Positions 8,931 through 20,169 of a DNA stretch of 64,000 nt are shown here, one piece after another. A program made the translations under genes and the position numbers. Below the pieces are notes generated by a model. It did no database searches, was not told the DNA's origin, and worked only from the letters and a program-made list of their open reading frames with translations. The first letter of the stretch is position 1; each line of letters starts with the position of its first letter. The stretch comes from Corynebacterium pacaense (lineage in GTDB: Bacteria > Actinomycetota > Actinomycetes > Mycobacteriales > Mycobacteriaceae): positions 1,313,684 through 1,377,683 of the forward strand of contig NZ_LT821240.1 of NCBI RefSeq assembly GCF_900169525.1, given 5' to 3'.

Positions 8931-10364
8931 TTAGAACTTCAGGAAGCCGGAGATTGCCGGGAAGATGGCGGCGATCAGAGCGATGATTGCGGCGATAGCT
9001 GCGAAGGGAGCGAACTGGCCGAGATCGGAGGAACCGATGGCAGGAAGCTCGGAGGATCCACCGGGGGTGGAGCCGTTGTCGCCGTCCTCATCGGGGACCG
9101 GAGCCGGGATCGGTGCCTTATCCAGGTTACGGACGTACTGCACCGGCTCGACCCAGGTGTGGCCGTTGAGCAGGATCTTGGCGTAGGTGGCGACAGCGAA
9201 GGCCAGCTTCTGATCCGCGTAGAAGTCAGCATCGTTGTTGTTGGTCTCGTCAGACTCCCAAACCAGGAACCAATCTTCAGCTGCATCATCAGCATCGTTG
9301 AGCAGATTGATGTTCGCGTTGGCAGCGAAGATCAGGTTCGGGACCAGTCCGCCGTACCACTGGCGCAGGGTCTTGCCCTCAATGTTGACATTTTCCGGGC
9401 TGTTGTACAGCTCGGCGTAGCGGCCACCGACGTTGAAGGTGGTGGCGAGCAGACGCAGGGTGTCGCGCTGTGCGGTTGCACGCTGCAGGAAAAGCTGACG
9501 CACGATGACGTCGGACTTCTGAGCCTCACGGTTGGCGTTCTCGGAAGCGGTCTGAGCAGCCAGAACCTTGGCAACCTCAGCGTCGACAGCCTTCTTCAGT
9601 GCCTCGAGAGCCTTGATGTGCTCACGGGTGACGTAGTCGGCACTTGACTGATCGGTGGTCCACTTGGCAGCTTCCTTCCACTGCGCGTCAACCTCTTCCT
9701 GCAGGTCAAGGAGCTCATCGACAGATGCGGAGATGTCGACGTTGTCACCCTTTACGCCGGGATCGGCAACCCAAAGGTTGTTGAAGTCGGGGAAACGGGT
9801 ACCGGTGGTGACGTTCTTAGCGTTGACGTCATCGATCAGGGACACAACGTTGGGGTTCTTGTTGTCGATGACACCCTCAGCATTGCGCAGTGCGTCACGG
9901 AGAGCCTCCCACGCAGCGGTGGCAGCCTCATCCTTCTGCTGTGCGTAGGCAACGGACTCACGCGCGGTGGTGATGTTGGCGGAAGCGGTGGCCAGCTGTG
10001 CCTCTGCCTCCTCCTGTGCCGCGTAGAAAGCAGTCTTGGCTGCTTCCTCGGAGGGATCGAATCCGTCCTCGGCTGCCAGGAGGTACTCGCTGACGATGGT
10101 GGAGATGTTCTTGGACTGGTAGGCGGCGAGGTAGTCACCGGTCGCGTCGGTGAGATCCTTGAGGGTGTCCTCGTCGTGATCCTTGGCGGTCACGCCAACT
10201 GCGGCGGAGCCGTCAGCGGGAGAGAAACCGAGGTTCTGGGAGATAGCTGCGGTGTTAACCGGAGCTTCCTGGGCGAAAGCGGCCGGGACGACGGTGCCGG
10301 AGACGGCGGTGGACACGGCGATTGCACCGGCGAGTGCCGCGGTGCGAAGCTTGTTCTTGAACAT
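8931..10364 (-). CDS. cspB: S-layer protein PS2 (CspB)
   Basis: A 477-residue exported protein. The first 31 residues are a signal peptide (MFKNKLRTAALAGAIA...AFA, cut before QEAP). The mature part is mostly helical and Ala/Glu-rich, with the segments GFDPSEEAAKTAF, AQKSDVIVRQLFLQRATAQ and NGHTWVEPVQYVRNLD that I recognise from C. glutamicum PS2. It ends in a Pro/Asp/Gly linker and the hydrophobic tail FAPFAAIAAIIALIAAIFP, which anchors PS2 to the mycomembrane. PS2 forms the outermost paracrystalline layer. Start ATG 10364 has GAGGAGA upstream. In C. glutamicum strains cspB sits on a strain-variable island next to clpC; the position here agrees. Confidence 0.9.
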   Translation of the reverse strand: MFKNKLRTAALAGAIAVSTAVSGTVVPAAFAQEAPVNTAAISQNLGFSPADGSAAVGVTAKDHDEDTLKDLTDATGDYLAAYQSKNISTIVSEYLLAAEDGFDPSEEAAKTAFYAAQEEAEAQLATASANITTARESVAYAQQKDEAATAAWEALRDALRNAEGVIDNKNPNVVSLIDDVNAKNVTTGTRFPDFNNLWVADPGVKGDNVDISASVDELLDLQEEVDAQWKEAAKWTTDQSSADYVTREHIKALEALKKAVDAEVAKVLAAQTASENANREAQKSDVIVRQLFLQRATAQRDTLRLLATTFNVGGRYAELYNSPENVNIEGKTLRQWYGGLVPNLIFAANANINLLNDADDAAEDWFLVWESDETNNNDADFYADQKLAFAVATYAKILLNGHTWVEPVQYVRNLDKAPIPAPVPDEDGDNGSTPGGSSELPAIGSSDLGQFAPFAAIAAIIALIAAIFPAISGFLKF

Positions 10365-10514
10365 TGTTGAGGTTCTCCTCATAGGTGTCGAAAGGCAGTT
10401 GGATGGACCTGAGATCAAGCAGGTCTTCCGGTCTTGCGCGACATGGAAACGCTTTGAGTGGAGTAGAACCCCTCTCGCAATGCCGCCGTTTGTAGCAGCC
10501 TGTCGCTGAGGTGA

Positions 10515-10546
10515 ACTATATGAGATCTCTGGGATAGTCGCCAGAG
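10515..10546 (-). promoter_or_regulatory. candidate cspB promoter with operator-like repeat
   Basis: On the minus strand a TATAGT -10 hexamer (10515-10520) is preceded by an inverted repeat CTCTGG...CCAGAG (10527-10546) lying where the -35 would be. The -35 itself is poor, which fits an activated promoter. C. glutamicum cspB is activated by the LuxR-type regulator CspR; whether this repeat is its site is inference. Confidence 0.35.
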
Positions 10547-10619
10547 AACTCCAATAGATACCCGCCACTCTGGATATCACCTGGCACGTAAATAACAGCA
10601 TGATCACAAAGAAGCCCCA

Positions 10620-12761
<2,142 letters not shown>

Positions 12762-12808
12762 CGCCACCGCGCATCACCGGTGGGCGGTGGACACACGCGC
12801 CGAGGTGA

Positions 12809-14239
12809 TCAGTCCTCCTCGACCCGCCTGACAAACAGCGAGGCCACCAGGGCGGCCACCGAGATGATACCGGCTGAGATGAAGGCGACCCGGGTTCCCG
12901 ACCCCACGGCCGCGGCGTGCGCGCTGCCCGCATCGGTGGCCAGCATCGTGCCGAAGGACAGCGCCGCGATCATGATCGCCGTGCCCGCCGCACCCGCCAG
13001 CTGCTGGAGCGTGTTCAGGATCGCGGAGCCGTGCCCGTAGAGCACCTTGGGCAGGGATCCGAGCGCGGTGGTCATCAGCGGAGTCATCATCAGGCACATG
13101 CCGATGGAGAAGGCCACGTGCATGATCACCACCAGCCACACCGGGGTGCCGGCACCGAGGAGGGTCAGCGACCAGGCGGCGAGACTGAAGATGATCGCGC
13201 CGGGAATCAGCAGGGGCCGCGGCCCGACCCTGTCATAGATCCGGCCGATGAACGGTGCGACCAGGCCCTGCATCAGACCGCCCGGCATCACCACAAGGCC
13301 GGTGACCAGCGCGGTGGCGCCGAGGGAGTTCTGCAGGAAGATCGGAAGCACCATGATCGTGCCCAGCATCGCGCCGAAGGCGAGCAGGATGGCCACCATG
13401 GAGAAGGTGAAGTTCGGGATCCGGAAGGGACGCAGATCCATCAGGGCGCGGTCATCGCGACCCAGCTTCACCTGGCGCCGCAGGAACATGGCCAGGGCGA
13501 TGACACCGACGACGAGCACCGCGATCACCGGCAGACCCTCTCCTGCCAGGATCTCGCCTATGGAGCTGAAGCCGAACACGAGCCCGCCGAAGGCGATGGC
13601 GGAGAGCAGAACCGAGGGGACATCCAGCGGCGACACCTTGGTCTCCCCGATGTTGCGGATCAGGGCTCCACCGACGGCGAGGGCGACGACGACGATCGGC
13701 AGCATCATCCAGAACAACCAGTGCCAGGTCAGGGAGTTGAGGATAAATCCGGATACCGTCGGGCCGAGCGCCGGCGCCACCGAGATGACGATGGAGATGA
13801 TGCCCATCATCGAACCCCTGCGCTCGGCGGGAACAACCGTCAGTGTGACGGTCATGAGCAGCGGCATGATCAGCGCCGTTCCGATCGCCTGGATGATGCG
13901 GGCGGTCAGCAGCACCGCGAAGGTCGGGGCGAGGGCCGCGGTCAGTGTGCCCACCGCGAAGAAGCTGAGCGCCGTGATGAAGATGGCCTTCGTGCTGAAC
14001 CTGTCCAGCAGGAAACCCGTGGTCGGGATGACCACCGCCATGGTGAGCATGAACCCGGTGCTCAGCCACTGCGCGGTGGTCTCCGGAACCCGGAAGTCCT
14101 CCATGATCGACGGCAGCGCGACGGAGAGGATCGTCTCGTTGAGGATCATGATCGTTGCGGAGACCACGAGGATGGACAAGACGATAATGACCTCGCGTGG
14201 CAGCGCCGCGGAGGTCTTCCTTGTGGTGTCAGTTGTCAT
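12809..14239 (-). CDS. MFS drug:H+ antiporter, DHA2 (EmrB/QacA, LmrB-like)
   Basis: A 476-residue integral membrane protein with the 14-helix pattern of the DHA2 family. Motif C-like APALGPTVSGFIL in helix 5 and motif D-like LNETILSVALPSI in helix 1 are clear, and the loop 2-3 signature is GFLLDRFSTKAIF. These exporters extrude lipophilic drugs in exchange for protons; LmrB of C. glutamicum (lincomycin) is the nearest relative I can name, but the substrate is not deducible. An operator-like repeat lies just upstream. It is the last gene of a leftward group after the VanZ protein. Confidence 0.85.
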   Translation of the reverse strand: MTTDTTRKTSAALPREVIIVLSILVVSATIMILNETILSVALPSIMEDFRVPETTAQWLSTGFMLTMAVVIPTTGFLLDRFSTKAIFITALSFFAVGTLTAALAPTFAVLLTARIIQAIGTALIMPLLMTVTLTVVPAERRGSMMGIISIVISVAPALGPTVSGFILNSLTWHWLFWMMLPIVVVALAVGGALIRNIGETKVSPLDVPSVLLSAIAFGGLVFGFSSIGEILAGEGLPVIAVLVVGVIALAMFLRRQVKLGRDDRALMDLRPFRIPNFTFSMVAILLAFGAMLGTIMVLPIFLQNSLGATALVTGLVVMPGGLMQGLVAPFIGRIYDRVGPRPLLIPGAIIFSLAAWSLTLLGAGTPVWLVVIMHVAFSIGMCLMMTPLMTTALGSLPKVLYGHGSAILNTLQQLAGAAGTAIMIAALSFGTMLATDAGSAHAAAVGSGTRVAFISAGIISVAALVASLFVRRVEED

Positions 14240-14268
14240 TGTTTTTGCGTCGACCTTTCACGGCTTAT

Positions 14269-14282
14269 GGGGAAAACTCCCC
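14269..14282 (-). promoter_or_regulatory. inverted repeat upstream of the MFS exporter
   Basis: GGGGA-AAAC-TCCCC lies 30 bases before the ATG, in a spacer that also carries CTTATG and CATAAG arms. It could be a repressor site for the drug exporter, though no TetR or MarR gene is adjacent. Confidence 0.3.
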
Positions 14283-14308
14283 AATCGTGCCATAAGGCCC
14301 CCGCGGTC

Positions 14309-15346
14309 TCAATTCCGGACTGTGCGGGCGTCGAGAAGCATCCGTCCGGACAGCACGCCGGGCAGACCGCGGACGGTGAGCACCCAGGTGCTCACCCCGA
14401 TCGCCGCCCACGCCGCGCCCAGCACCGGGAATCCGGAGCACAGCAGCAGCGCGCAGCCGCCAATGCCGCCGATGAACCGCAGCACCCGGGCCACCGGACC
14501 TCCGCCGTAGCGCAGCCGCACCGCGTGATCGCCCGGGGTGCCGCCGGTGACCAGCACGCAGATCAGGACCAGCACCGCGGCGGCCAGGCCCGCGGTGCGG
14601 AGGGGATCATCGATGCCGATGACCCCGTAGACATCGGCGATACCGAGGACGACGGTGACGGTGGCCGAGGCCAGCGCGTAGGACAGGAGATCGCAGATCA
14701 TCGCGAGCATCCGGCGCGCCCTTGTCACCGGCCGCGGCGCCGCGGGATCAATCTCCTCCCGGGTCCCGGGGACCATCAGGGCGCACAGTGAGCCGAGCAG
14801 TGCACCGACGGTGTTCAGGAGGAGATCGTCGACATCGAAGACGCGGTACGCGCAGGGATAGATCCCCCACACCCCCGTCAGCTGGGTGACCTCGATGAAC
14901 AGCGACAACCCGAAACCGAGCAGCGTGGCCGAAAGCACCCCGCGCCCGGCGAGGGTGCGCAGGAAGAACCCGAAGGGGAGGAAGAGCACAACGTTCAGCG
15001 CGATCTGCAGGATCACCACATCACCGAGCAGACCGGGGACCACACCACCGTGGCGGGCAACCGCCTCGAGCGCATCACTGCGCATCAGCAGAAGGTTCAG
15101 GTTCCTTCCCGCGCAGGTGAAGGCGTGACGGTCCGGCAGCGGCAGCAGGGTGAAGGCCCAGATGGCCCAGAAGTAGACCAGCGCCCCCGCCCACATCACC
15201 GCCCGGCCCGGTGTCAGCCGCCCGCGCCTGCGGTAGCTCAACGCCACGAAGGGGACGAACAGGAGCACCCCGGCGATCAGTCCCGCCCCGACCGCACCGG
15301 CCACCATCACCGCATGATCACGCAACACACCTGGGTATTCTGCCAC
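14309..15346 (-). CDS. VanZ-like / RDD fusion membrane protein
   Basis: A 345-residue membrane protein. The first ~190 residues carry a VanZ-type region: WAFTLLPLP in the second helix, NVVLFLPFGFFLRTL, FGLSLFIEVTQL and the FDVDDLLLNTVGALLG signature. The second half (from about residue 205, ARRMLAMICDLLSYALASATV) looks like an RDD domain. Both families are of unclear biochemical function; VanZ-like proteins have been tied to lipid-linked envelope traits. GTG start at 15346 has weak support; an ATG at 15310 is possible. It follows lysS by 31 bases and may be cotranscribed. Confidence 0.7.
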   Translation of the reverse strand: MAEYPGVLRDHAVMVAGAVGAGLIAGVLLFVPFVALSYRRRGRLTPGRAVMWAGALVYFWAIWAFTLLPLPDRHAFTCAGRNLNLLLMRSDALEAVARHGGVVPGLLGDVVILQIALNVVLFLPFGFFLRTLAGRGVLSATLLGFGLSLFIEVTQLTGVWGIYPCAYRVFDVDDLLLNTVGALLGSLCALMVPGTREEIDPAAPRPVTRARRMLAMICDLLSYALASATVTVVLGIADVYGVIGIDDPLRTAGLAAAVLVLICVLVTGGTPGDHAVRLRYGGGPVARVLRFIGGIGGCALLLCSGFPVLGAAWAAIGVSTWVLTVRGLPGVLSGRMLLDARTVRN

Positions 15347-15377
15347 CCCGGTCGCTGCTGTGGTCGCAGTGCTCCGG

Positions 15378-16949
15378 TTATCCCCTGGCCTCCGGCTTGA
15401 CCATGGGGAACAACACCGTCTCGCGGATGCCGAGCCCGGTCAGTGCCATCAGCAGACGATCGATGCCCATGCCGCATCCCGCGGTCGGGGGCATGCCCTG
15501 TTCCATGGCCGCCAGGAAATCCTCATCGAGCACCATCGCCTCATCATCGCCGCCGGCGGCGAGCCGCGCCTGGTCCTCGAAGCGTTCGCGCTGGATGACC
15601 GGATCCACCAGCTCGGAATAGCCGGTGCCCAGCTCGAAGCCGCGGACGTAGAGGTCCCACTTCTCGGTCACACCCGGCTTGGTGCGGTGCTGACGGGTCA
15701 GCGGGGAGGTCTCCACCGGGAAATCGCGTACGAAGATCGGCCCGTGGAGCTGGTCCCCACAGAGCACCTCCCAGATCTCCTCGACGAGCTTGCCGTGGCC
15801 CCAGCCACCCTTTGCCGGAACCTCGAGTCCCACCACGGCGGCCAGTGCCCTGAGCTCCCCGACCGTGGAATCGATGGTCACCTCCGGCTGACCGGGAAAC
15901 TTCCGCGAAAGTGCCTCGTTGAGGGAGGGGTACATCTCGATGGCTCTCCACTCGCCGCTGAGATCGTAGGTGGTGCCGTCGGCGAGCGTGACAACCTGGG
16001 TGCCGAAGACCTCCTCCGCCACGAACTGGATGAGCCCCTTGATCAGTTCAGCCCCGGTGTCATAGGTGCCCCATGCCTGGTAGGTCTCCAGCATGGCGAA
16101 TTCCGGGGAATGCGAGGAATCCACGCCCTCGTTCCGGAAATTGCGGTTGACCTCGAAGACCTTCTCCATTCCTCCGACCACGCAGCGCTTGAGAAAGAGT
16201 TCGGGGGCGATCCGCAGGTAGAGATCGATGTCCAGGGCGTTGGAGTGGGTGACAAAGGGCCGTGCCGCCGCACCGCCGTGCAGGGTCTGCAGCATCGGGG
16301 TCTCCACCTCCAGGAACCCCTGGTCCTCCAGGTAGCGGCGCAGCGCGCGCATCACCTTCACGCGGGTCAGCGCGTTGGTCCGCGCCTGCTCGCGCATGAT
16401 CAGGTCCGTGTAGCGGTGGCGCACCCTGGTGTCCTCGCTCATGTCGGCGAAGGCGACGGGCAGCGGCCGCAGCGACTTGGACACCATGGACCATCCGCCG
16501 GCCAGGATCGACAGCTCCCCGCGCCTGGAGGCGATGACCCGGCCGCGGACGGAGACGATATCGCCCAGGTCCACGATGGCCTTCCAGCCCGCCAGGGCCT
16601 CCTCGCCGACCTCGGCGAGTGAGAGCATTGCCTGCACCGTGGTCCCGTCGCCCTCCTGCAGCGCGGCGAAGCACAGCTTGCCGGTGTTGCGGATGAACAT
16701 CACGCGACCGGCCACCGCCACCACGTCATCGGTCTCCTCACCGATCTCCAGGTAGCGCACGCCCTCGGCGTCCCCCTCACCGACGACGTACTTCTCCCGC
16801 AGCCCGCCTATGGAGATCGTGCGGTCGACCTCGACGGGGTATGCGTCCACTCCACCTTCCAGAAGGCGCTCGCGCTTCTCGCGGCGGATACGCAGCTGCT
16901 CAGGCAAATCGGCGGAGGTGTTCTTGGAGGTGGATTTGGAATCAGTCAC
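15378..16949 (-). CDS. lysS: lysyl-tRNA synthetase, class II
   Basis: About 523 residues. An N-terminal OB-fold binds the anticodon ([20 protein letters not shown]), and the class II catalytic domain contains motif 2 ([19 protein letters not shown]) and motif 3 ([15 protein letters not shown]). It charges tRNA-Lys in the cytoplasm. The GTG at 16949 follows a TAACCT -10-like element by about 10 bases, so the message may be leaderless; a TTG nine bases earlier would give 526 residues. It lies 39 bases after the panC-like gene and may end the long ftsH-fol-pan series. Confidence 0.95.
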   Translation of the reverse strand: MTDSKSTSKNTSADLPEQLRIRREKRERLLEGGVDAYPVEVDRTISIGGLREKYVVGEGDAEGVRYLEIGEETDDVVAVAGRVMFIRNTGKLCFAALQEGDGTTVQAMLSLAEVGEEALAGWKAIVDLGDIVSVRGRVIASRRGELSILAGGWSMVSKSLRPLPVAFADMSEDTRVRHRYTDLIMREQARTNALTRVKVMRALRRYLEDQGFLEVETPMLQTLHGGAAARPFVTHSNALDIDLYLRIAPELFLKRCVVGGMEKVFEVNRNFRNEGVDSSHSPEFAMLETYQAWGTYDTGAELIKGLIQFVAEEVFGTQVVTLADGTTYDLSGEWRAIEMYPSLNEALSRKFPGQPEVTIDSTVGELRALAAVVGLEVPAKGGWGHGKLVEEIWEVLCGDQLHGPIFVRDFPVETSPLTRQHRTKPGVTEKWDLYVRGFELGTGYSELVDPVIQRERFEDQARLAAGGDDEAMVLDEDFLAAMEQGMPPTAGCGMGIDRLLMALTGLGIRETVLFPMVKPEARG

Positions 16950-16988
16950 GGCTTTCAAGGTTAGCCGATGCGGTGGTGCGTCGCGGAA

Positions 16989-17780
16989 TCAGGCGTCGAT
17001 GTTCCTGAAGCCTATTCCCAGCGGCAATCCGACGTTGTCACTGAGTTCGACGGACCCGAGTGTGACACCGACGAAGAGCCGGGCGTCACCCCTGTCCGGC
17101 GCCGGTCCCAGGTCGAGTCCGCGCAGCTCGATGTAGTCCGGCTGCACATCCGCGGCTGCGAGAACCCCGCGCACGGTCTCCACCACAACCTCCGCGCCGT
17201 GCTCGGCGGCGTGCGCACCGGCGGTCAGTGCCGCGGCGATCGCCGTCGCCCGTTCGCGGTCGCCCGGATCGATCTCGGCGTTGCGCAGTGACATCGCCAG
17301 CCCGTCCGGCATCCGCACGATCGGTATGCTGTGCACCGCCACCGGCATCAGCAGATCACGCACGGCCAGGCGCACACCGACCACGAGCGTGAAATCCTTC
17401 TCCCCCAGCATCACCGCGGTCGCCGCGGTCGCACCGAGCAGCGCGAGCACGCGGGTCAGGGCCTCCCCGCCTGTCGACGCCACGGAAACCGTGGTCCGCA
17501 GCCCACGTGGCCACAGCGTGGCCGGGACGTAGGGAAAGATCGCATCGACGTGCTCGGCCCGCAGCCTGTCATGGTCGGTGTCCGGACCGGCGTAGGCGAC
17601 CACGACCACCGCGCCGGGCAGACGCCGGGCGGCACGGATCATGGAGATGTGCCCGGCGTGCAGGCCCTCACCCAGGGGCACCAGCACCACCGGCCTGCCG
17701 GTTTTGCGCAGGGCGGTGCCGAACATCCGGATCGACTCGACGCTGTCAAAGATCCTGCCCTGACCACGTTCGAAGCTCAA
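16989..17780 (-). CDS. panC: pantoate--beta-alanine ligase-like protein (PanC paralogue)
   Basis: A 263-residue nucleotidyltransferase-fold protein with PanC motifs: HAGH (GEGLHAGHISMIRAAR), GEKDF near the middle and RMPDGLAMSLRN. True PanC joins pantoate and beta-alanine using ATP. Here the usual SSRN is SLRN and overall conservation is low, so a changed substrate is possible; in C. glutamicum the main panBC pair lies elsewhere. The TTG at 17780 is chosen because AAGGAGG lies four bases upstream, and it overlaps the TGA of the preceding gene (TTGA). The neighbour is a Rossmann DUF2520 gene, a common partner of panC in actinobacteria. Confidence 0.7.
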   Translation of the reverse strand: MSFERGQGRIFDSVESIRMFGTALRKTGRPVVLVPLGEGLHAGHISMIRAARRLPGAVVVVAYAGPDTDHDRLRAEHVDAIFPYVPATLWPRGLRTTVSVASTGGEALTRVLALLGATAATAVMLGEKDFTLVVGVRLAVRDLLMPVAVHSIPIVRMPDGLAMSLRNAEIDPGDRERATAIAAALTAGAHAAEHGAEVVVETVRGVLAAADVQPDYIELRGLDLGPAPDRGDARLFVGVTLGSVELSDNVGLPLGIGFRNIDA

Positions 17781-18478
17781 CGGTCCTCCTTCTGAATCGC
17801 CCACAGCTCAACATCCTGCGTCCCCGAGACCTCCGCCTGGCGGCGCGCCAGGTCCCGGAACAGCCGTTTGCGCCCGGGATCCTCGATCGATTCATACTGG
17901 TCGATCAGGGTCGGCAGCGCCGGAACCTGCGGGGAGCGGCCGAGGGAACGGTTGACGATATCGGCGCTGACCTCGATATCACCGAGGAAGGAATCCACAA
18001 AGCGCACCGCATCCTGGTGGACGGTGCGCAGAAAGCCGGCGTAGCTCAGCGCCGCCGCCAGCTGCCTGCGCTGCGCATCGGCGACCTCCACGACCTGCCC
18101 ACCCAGCTCACCGACGAGCAGCCCGACGATGGTCTCCCCCAGTTCATCGGTCGCCGCGGCCACCCAGCGGTCCTCCCCGAGGGGGTGGGCAGCCATCACG
18201 ATCGCCCCCTCAGTCTCCAGGGGATCCATGACCTGGATCCCGTGCACGAGACTGGTGTGCAGAAACATCTGGCCGCGATGGGAATGCAGCGCGAGCCGTT
18301 CCACGGTCTCCGGCAGCCGGGCATCGGCGACCGCAATGACCACCAGTTCGACATCCCCGATCAGTGCGGGGTTGTGGACCTCTGTGACATCATGGCCCGC
18401 CTCGCGCAGTTCCGCAAGAAGCTGGACCGGGTTCTCACCATCCGCGAACACTCCCACCCGGAGCCTGGGCGCACGCAC
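17777..18478 (-). CDS. Rossmann-like / DUF2520 protein
   Basis: A 233-residue protein with an N-terminal nucleotide-binding beta-alpha start (RLRVGVFADGENPVQLLAEL), VELVVIAVAD in the next strand, and a C-terminal helical part starting AAALSYAGFLRTVHQD. This is the DUF2520 layout, related to 6-phosphogluconate dehydrogenase-like and ketopantoate reductase-like folds. The glycine-rich loop is GVFADGEN rather than GxGxxG, so dinucleotide binding is uncertain. GTG start directly follows the TAG of the upstream gene. Coupling to the panC-like gene suggests a coenzyme A-related role; this is inference. Confidence 0.6.
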   Translation of the reverse strand: MRAPRLRVGVFADGENPVQLLAELREAGHDVTEVHNPALIGDVELVVIAVADARLPETVERLALHSHRGQMFLHTSLVHGIQVMDPLETEGAIVMAAHPLGEDRWVAAATDELGETIVGLLVGELGGQVVEVADAQRRQLAAALSYAGFLRTVHQDAVRFVDSFLGDIEVSADIVNRSLGRSPQVPALPTLIDQYESIEDPGRKRLFRDLARRQAEVSGTQDVELWAIQKEDR

Positions 18479-19189
18479 CTACTTTCCCTGCTTCCGGGCG
18501 GAGGCCAGCAGCTCGGCCACCGACAGTGACCCGGAACGCTCGTCCCGGCGACGGCGGCCACCGGAATCAGCCTCATCCTCCGGATCCCGGCGCCTGCGCC
18601 GTCCGACCCGCTCCTCCTGCACGGGCTCGGCCACCTTCTCCGGCTCCGGCAGCGGTTCGACGTAGCCGGTGGCCACCGGGTCGACGACCGGGGTCTCCAG
18701 CAGCTTCTCGGATTCCAGCTCAAGGACACGGCGGGCCTCGGCGCGCAGCACGTTCGGCTCGATGGTCCATTCGCGCCCGGAGAGCTCGGACAGCGCCGTG
18801 CGCATCTCCTCGAGCTGCGCACGGATCTCCTTCAGCGTCTCATTGTCGTGAACGCGCATCTGCAGTGCGTGTTCCTTCTCCAACCACATCACCTCGGCCT
18901 TCCGCTCGGCCTCGGCCTTTTCCCTCTCGGAATTGTAGAGCGCCTCCTGCGCCTCCATCTGCTGGCGGGTGGCCTCAATCTGATTGCGGGAACGGTAAAC
19001 CAGGAAGAATCCGATGATGGCTGCCCACAGTGCCGCGAGCAGGGCGATCTTCATGGCGCCGTCGCTATCGGCAAGGAGCATGATCACGCTGGCTATCAGA
19101 GCGAGGGCAATGAGAACACCAAGCAGGATCTGTCCACGGTCGGGTGAATTTCCCGCGGGAGAATTCTCGTGCGACAGTTCGTGACTCAT
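18479..19189 (-). CDS. DUF6779-type membrane protein with coiled coil
   Basis: A 236-residue protein. Two hydrophobic segments (ILLGVLIALALIASVIMLL and IALLAALWAAIIGFFLVY) are followed by a long charged helix (about residues 80-150, EAERKAEVMWLEKEHAL) predicted to form a coiled coil. The tail is disordered and basic/acidic, with RRRRRDPEDE-type clusters. I recall this layout as DUF6779, found next to folate and pan genes in Corynebacteriales; no function is known. I chose the ATG at 19189 (MSHELSHE), which has a GGA four bases before; the open frame upstream has no family-like sequence. Confidence 0.6.
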   Translation of the reverse strand: MSHELSHENSPAGNSPDRGQILLGVLIALALIASVIMLLADSDGAMKIALLAALWAAIIGFFLVYRSRNQIEATRQQMEAQEALYNSEREKAEAERKAEVMWLEKEHALQMRVHDNETLKEIRAQLEEMRTALSELSGREWTIEPNVLRAEARRVLELESEKLLETPVVDPVATGYVEPLPEPEKVAEPVQEERVGRRRRRDPEDEADSGGRRRRDERSGSLSVAELLASARKQGK

Positions 19190-19199
19190 GAATTCCAAT

Positions 19200-19667
19200 C
19201 TAGCCGATTGTCTCCCCGGATTGGGTAGGCGGGACTTGACACCCTCGTTCGAGGTAGACACCGGCCGCACTGAGGGCGATTCCACCCAGCGCCGAGGCCA
19301 GAACACCGGGCAGATCCGCGGAGGCGGCAATCAGATCCCCGACGCGCGGAAGGACGAAACTTCCCACCCCGACATAGGCTCCCCCGATGACGGCCCCCGT
19401 CCACGCGGCGGCCTTGCCCAGCATCATCAGGTACGCCGCCGTGACCGGATTGAGCTGGCTGCGGTCCTGACCGACCTCGCCCTCCCCGACCCGCGACCTG
19501 ACGCGGTGGCCGGCGAAGAAGCAGAACACCGCCAGGATCCACAGACTGATCGAGACGGTGACCGGGATGGTGGTCATCGACCCGTAGAAACGCCAGGTGA
19601 AGATGGCGGCGACCGCCGCTGTGAAACCGCCGGCGCCGATCAGCATCGCCACTGATGTCCTAGTCAT
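19200..19667 (-). CDS. DUF3180 membrane protein
   Basis: A 155-residue protein with four predicted helices: SVAMLIGAGGFTAAVAAIF, TVSISLWILAVFCFFAG, TAAYLMMLGKAAAWTGAVI and the C-terminal VLASALGGIALSAAGVYL. The motif L-N-P-V-x-A-A-x-x-x-x-L-G-K-A-A is typical of DUF3180, always seen beside folK in actinobacteria. Function is unknown. The ATG at 19667 overlaps the folK stop by eight bases (ATGACTAG), indicating translational coupling. An ATG at 19676 is an alternative. Confidence 0.7.
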   Translation of the reverse strand: MTRTSVAMLIGAGGFTAAVAAIFTWRFYGSMTTIPVTVSISLWILAVFCFFAGHRVRSRVGEGEVGQDRSQLNPVTAAYLMMLGKAAAWTGAVIGGAYVGVGSFVLPRVGDLIAASADLPGVLASALGGIALSAAGVYLERGCQVPPTQSGETIG

Positions 19668-20169
19668 CTGCGTCATCCGCGCTGAACTCACCCACCCTGG
19701 TCACACCCTCAACGTCGGTGGGATCCAGATTCTCCACCAGGCTGCGGACCGGACTGCCGTGCAGCACGGCCCCGGGTTCCGCCTCCAGCCACGGGATGAG
19801 CACGAAGGCACGCTGCCAGGCCCAGGGGTGCGGAAGGGTCAGCTCTGGATCCTCAGACAGCAGCTCCCGGTCCCCCTCGCGGATCTGCACTATATCCACG
19901 TCCAGGGTGCGCGGACCCCAGGTGCGCACACGGACGCGCTCGGCCCGCTCCTCCAACCGCTGCCCGCGACGCAGCAGCTCCAGCGGCGTGCACTCGACGT
20001 CGACCACCACGACGGCGTTGAGGAACTCATCCTGATCCTCCACTCCCCAGGGCGGGGTGGCGTAGATCGAGGACAGGGAGACGATCTCGTCGCGGAACTC
20101 CTCAACAACGCCGGACAGCAGGGCGTAGCGGTCGTTCATATTCGATCCGATGGACAGTACGGCGCGCAT
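19660..20169 (-). CDS. folK: 2-amino-4-hydroxy-6-hydroxymethyldihydropteridine pyrophosphokinase
   Basis: A 169-residue HPPK. It transfers pyrophosphate from ATP to 6-hydroxymethyldihydropterin in folate synthesis. Seen are SIGSNMNDRYALL at the N-terminus, PPWGVEDQDEFLNAVV, the HPPK signature TWGPRTLDVDIV and LPHPWAWQRAFVLIPW. It starts immediately after the folB stop (20170) and ends overlapping the DUF3180 start. The C-terminus is about 10 residues longer than usual and acidic. Confidence 0.93.
   Translation of the reverse strand: MRAVLSIGSNMNDRYALLSGVVEEFRDEIVSLSSIYATPPWGVEDQDEFLNAVVVVDVECTPLELLRRGQRLEERAERVRVRTWGPRTLDVDIVQIREGDRELLSEDPELTLPHPWAWQRAFVLIPWLEAEPGAVLHGSPVRSLVENLDPTDVEGVTRVGEFSADDADD

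Noticed and set aside
12917..14791. A 624-codon plus-strand frame opposite the MFS exporter
   Set aside because: Composition is dominated by Arg, Gly, Asp, His and Gln with no hydrophobic core; it mirrors codon structure of the exporter gene.
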